The notes beneath the pieces are model-generated. The model ran no database searches. It saw only the letters and a list, made by a program, of their open reading frames with translations, and was not told the origin of the DNA. A stretch of DNA of 7,231 nt from Parachlamydiaceae bacterium (GTDB lineage: Bacteria > Chlamydiota > Chlamydiia > Chlamydiales > Parachlamydiaceae): assembly GCA_013698165.1 (NCBI GenBank), contig JACCVN010000141.1, positions 1 through 7,231 of the forward strand, written 5' to 3'. The first letter of the stretch is position 1; every line of letters begins with the position of its first letter. Made by a program: the position numbers and the translations under genes. Below are positions 4,908 through 7,231 of this stretch, in pieces.

Positions 4908-6890
4908 ATGCTCAAGAAAATGATCTTTCTATCATTCCTGCTTTGCTATTCTTTTTTTATAGAAAGCAAATTGCCAGAGATCACTCCCTTAGATACTACC
5001 CAGAAAATGCAAGAAATGCTGAAAGGACACGCTTCTTATAAGACGCTGACACCCTTTTTAGTCAAAAGAATTTTAACAAATTTCCTGGAAGAGCTTGACC
5101 CAAATAAAACTTATTTCATCGAACCGGCGATCCACCAATGGCTGGAACCCACTGACGCTCTGGTTGATGCAACACTTGAGGGTATGAAGAAGGGTAACTT
5201 TCAAACCTTCGATGAAGTTTATTTTGCCTTGGGTAATGCTGTTTTACACAGACAAGAGATCGATAAGGCTATTGAGCATGACCCCTTGCCAAAACATGTC
5301 AAAGCCGAAGAATTCAAAGACATGAAATGGGCCAAAGATAATCTGCAATTGACAGATCGCCTGCTGCGCATCAAATCATTACAAGCTGAAGCAGCCGCCA
5401 AGCTCAACGAAAAAGACCGCGAAAAAACGTATCAGCGTATCGCTAAGCGTAAAAAAATCGTGGAAGATGAAGTTTTAGAAAAAGACCCCATCCTACGCCA
5501 AAAAAGAATTCTTTCATATGTTCTTAAAGCCACAGCTGCAGCGTTAGATGCGCATTCTTCCTATTTTACTCCTGATGAAGCAGCCCAATTCATGATCGCC
5601 GTGCAGCAGCGTCTTTTTGGTATCGGCGCACAACTTAGAGACGATATCAACGGCTTCACTGTCATAAAAATTATTGATGGGGGCCCCGCGGCTGAAGGGA
5701 AAGCCTTAAAAATTAAAGATCGCATTATCGCCATCAATAGCGAACCAGTTGTCGGTATGGACATTATCGATGCCGTCGATTTAATTCGAGGCCCGGAAAA
5801 CACAACCGTCACTCTTACAGTCATGCGCCAATCGAAAGACAGCAACGACAATGTTAAAAATGAAACCATAGATATCAACATCATTCGTAAAGAAGTGGTC
5901 TTAAAAGAGAGTCGCTTTGAATCATCTTTTGAAGCCTATGGTGACGGGGGTATCGGGTATTTAAAGCTGTTTTCATTCTATCAAGACCCGGACAGTTCCT
6001 CGGCCGATGATCTTAACTTTGCCATTTCCGAAATGAAAAAAAAGACGCCGCTGAAAGCCATCGTCCTCGATTTACGTTTTAATTCAGGAGGCATGCTTTC
6101 TCAAGCTGTTTCTGTGAGTGGATTATTCATTACTAAAGGGGTTGTGGTATCCATTAAAGATGAAAATGGTGTTATTCAACATTTGCGGCATCTGGATGAA
6201 GAAGTTGCATGGGGAGGGCCTTTAATTGTTTTGATCAACCGCGGCAGCGCCTCTGCCTCAGAAATTGTGGCCGGCACACTGCAAGATTATGGACGCGCAC
6301 TAATTGTCGGCGATGACCATTCCTACGGCAAGGGATCATTCCAAACCTTTACGTTAAACCCGTCTAAGAATGACTATGTCAACCCTCAAGGAGAATATAA
6401 GATCACCCGCGGCCGCTATTACACCGTTTCCGGCAGAACGCCGCAGTTGACGGGGGTATATAGCGATATCAACGTCCCCGGGATCTTATCTGAAGCAGAA
6501 GTAGGCGAGAAATTTACAAAGTTTCCACTTGAAAATGACAGCATAAAGCCCTCTTTCGATGATGAATTAGATGATATTCCGGCAAGTCAGCGCGACAACA
6601 TCAAACTTCTTTATAAGTTTAATCTTCAGCAAAGGCTGACGACATATGAGAAGTATTTGCCTTTATTGATTTCTAATTCTGCAGAAAGAATAAAAAACAA
6701 TAAGCCCTATCAGGAATTTCTTAAAGAAATTAAGAAGAAAGATTCTGACGCTGAAAAAGAAGTCGAAGCTGAAGATGAACCGGAAGCAACGATTGGAAAA
6801 GCAGATCTTCAACTCACAGAAACTTATAATATTGTCCGTGATCTGCTCTACCTAATGTTCAAAAACAGTAAAAAGCCCCCATCAGAGTAA
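4908..6890 (+). CDS. tsp: Tail-specific (C-terminal processing) periplasmic serine protease, Prc/Tsp family, S41
   Basis: This 660-residue exported protease starts at ATG 4908, 5 bases after AAGGA (4898-4902). An N-terminal signal peptide (MLKKMIFLSFLLCYSFF, cut near residue 20) directs it to the periplasm. The Tsp N-terminal helical domain spans about 25-225, with LDPNKTYF (63-70) and LDAHSSYFTPDEA (213-225). A PDZ domain follows at about 237-306 (FGIGAQLRDD, GGPAAEGKALKIKDRIIAIN). The S41 peptidase domain runs from about 340 to 525, with GIGYLKLFSF, LDLRFNSGGMLSQAV (388-402), INRGSASASEIVAGTLQDYG and YGKGSFQT. By alignment to E. coli Prc (Ser430, Asp441, Lys455), the catalytic residues are Ser449, Asp460 and Lys475. 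The Ser-Lys spacing of 26 equals that recalled for C. trachomatis CT441 (Ser455/Lys481). The C-terminal domain (530-650) includes a highly charged Lys/Glu segment at 606-628. Tsp degrades periplasmic proteins from their C termini and is tied to envelope and developmental control in Chlamydia. All catalytic residues are present, so it should be active. Confidence 0.95.
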   Translation: MLKKMIFLSFLLCYSFFIESKLPEITPLDTTQKMQEMLKGHASYKTLTPFLVKRILTNFLEELDPNKTYFIEPAIHQWLEPTDALVDATLEGMKKGNFQTFDEVYFALGNAVLHRQEIDKAIEHDPLPKHVKAEEFKDMKWAKDNLQLTDRLLRIKSLQAEAAAKLNEKDREKTYQRIAKRKKIVEDEVLEKDPILRQKRILSYVLKATAAALDAHSSYFTPDEAAQFMIAVQQRLFGIGAQLRDDINGFTVIKIIDGGPAAEGKALKIKDRIIAINSEPVVGMDIIDAVDLIRGPENTTVTLTVMRQSKDSNDNVKNETIDINIIRKEVVLKESRFESSFEAYGDGGIGYLKLFSFYQDPDSSSADDLNFAISEMKKKTPLKAIVLDLRFNSGGMLSQAVSVSGLFITKGVVVSIKDENGVIQHLRHLDEEVAWGGPLIVLINRGSASASEIVAGTLQDYGRALIVGDDHSYGKGSFQTFTLNPSKNDYVNPQGEYKITRGRYYTVSGRTPQLTGVYSDINVPGILSEAEVGEKFTKFPLENDSIKPSFDDELDDIPASQRDNIKLLYKFNLQQRLTTYEKYLPLLISNSAERIKNNKPYQEFLKEIKKKDSDAEKEVEAEDEPEATIGKADLQLTETYNIVRDLLYLMFKNSKKPPSE

Positions 6891-6901
6891 AATGCTCTGA
6901 T
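6881..6901 (+). terminator. Small stem-loop spanning the tsp stop codon
   Basis: ATCAGAG (6881-6887) pairs with CTCTGAT (6895-6901) around a seven-base loop that contains the tsp TAA. No T-run follows, so it is more likely a weak attenuator or 3' stabiliser than a full terminator. Some read-through into gltX is expected. Confidence 0.35.
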
Positions 6902-6913
6902 TGATGCCCAACT

Positions 6914-6919
6914 AAGGAA
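6914..6919 (+). promoter_or_regulatory. Ribosome binding site deciding the gltX start
   Basis: AAGGAA lies 10 bases before the ATG at 6930 but only one base before the in-frame ATG at 6921. The spacing therefore favours 6930, giving the N terminus MSVRVRIAPSPTG. Confidence 0.65.
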
Positions 6920-6929
6920 AATGAAATTT

Positions 6930-7231
6930 ATGTCTGTCCGCGTACGCATAGCTCCCTCGCCTACAGGAGATCCCCATGTCGGAACCGCTTATATTGCTCT
7001 TTTCAACATGATTTTTGCACACCATCATGGCGGCAAATTTATTTTGCGCATCGAAGATACTGATCGCACTCGCAGCAGGCCTGAATACGAAGAAAATATT
7101 TATAAAGCTCTCAGCTGGTGCGGAATTCACTGGGATGAAGGCCCTGATGTTGGCGGGGCATATGGCCCTTATCGACAATCTGAGCGCTTTGACATCTATC
7201 GCAAGTATGCTTTCGATCTCGTTGAAAAGGG
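6930..7231 (+). CDS. gltX: Glutamyl-tRNA synthetase, N-terminal part (truncated by window edge)
   Basis: About 100 residues are visible. They belong to the class I aminoacyl-tRNA synthetase Rossmann domain, which charges tRNA-Glu with glutamate in the cytoplasm. RIAPSPTGDPHVGTAY (5-20) contains the HIGH-type ATP-binding signature as HVGT. FILRIEDTDRTRSRPEY carries the invariant RIEDTD, and GPYRQSERFDIYRKYA follows as is usual in this family. The KMSKS-type loop and anticodon-binding domain lie beyond the window. From general knowledge, chlamydiae use the GatCAB amidotransferase route for Gln-tRNA, so this enzyme may also charge tRNA-Gln (inference; nothing seen here tests it). It begins 39 bp after tsp on the same strand, without an obvious promoter between them, so the two are probably co-transcribed. 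Its closeness to euo and recJ matches the chlamydial gene neighbourhood. Confidence 0.95.
   Translation, partial: MSVRVRIAPSPTGDPHVGTAYIALFNMIFAHHHGGKFILRIEDTDRTRSRPEYEENIYKALSWCGIHWDEGPDVGGAYGPYRQSERFDIYRKYAFDLVEK

Noticed and set aside
6912..7178. 88-codon minus-strand frame at the right edge
   Set aside because: It is the antisense shadow of gltX, whose plus-strand motifs are unmistakable.
1..7231. CRISPR array, tRNA, rRNA or insertion sequence
   Set aside because: I saw no regularly spaced long repeats, no tRNA-like cloverleaf, no rRNA-like sequence and no transposase or terminal inverted repeats on either strand.

Overview
The window looks like a chromosomal segment from a Chlamydia-related bacterium (phylum Chlamydiota, probably an environmental lineage outside Chlamydiaceae). 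Four genes point there: recJ, a small double helix-turn-helix gene that I read as the chlamydial developmental repressor euo, a tail-specific protease (tsp) and gltX. From memory of the Chlamydia trachomatis map, tsp, crpA, omcB, omcA, gltX, euo and recJ lie close together there (CT441 to CT447), so this window keeps the neighbourhood without the cysteine-rich envelope genes. A Legionella-type (Lpg1974-like) cysteine-rich outer membrane protein also fits lineages such as Waddlia or Simkania that carry many such proteins. I cannot name the genus.

Layout. Positions 3-452 (+) hold the 3' end of a collagen-like surface protein: a short Gly-X-Y tail and a C-terminal domain resembling those of Bacillus exosporium collagen-like proteins. 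Fourteen bases later comes the outer membrane protein (467-1462, +), probably in the same transcript. A strong hairpin and a short GTCCAT repeat follow (1480-1529), then a good sigma70-type promoter (1555-1582) and recJ (1728-3509, +). recJ converges on euo (3558-4016, -), with a stem-loop in the 48-bp gap. An AT-rich, apparently non-coding divergent region of 891 bp (4017-4907) precedes tsp (4908-6890, +), which has two TATAAT boxes just upstream. gltX starts 39 bp after tsp (6930, +) and runs off the window.

The genes fall into two themes. One is cell surface and periplasm: the collagen-like protein, the porin-like beta-barrel and the periplasmic protease. The other is core information processing: RecJ for DNA repair, GltX for translation and EUO for developmental transcription control. 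Apart from the shared hint of developmental regulation around euo, I see no single new multi-gene system. The most unusual items are the Bacillus-like collagen protein paired with a chlamydial porin, and the altered euo/tsp/gltX neighbourhood.
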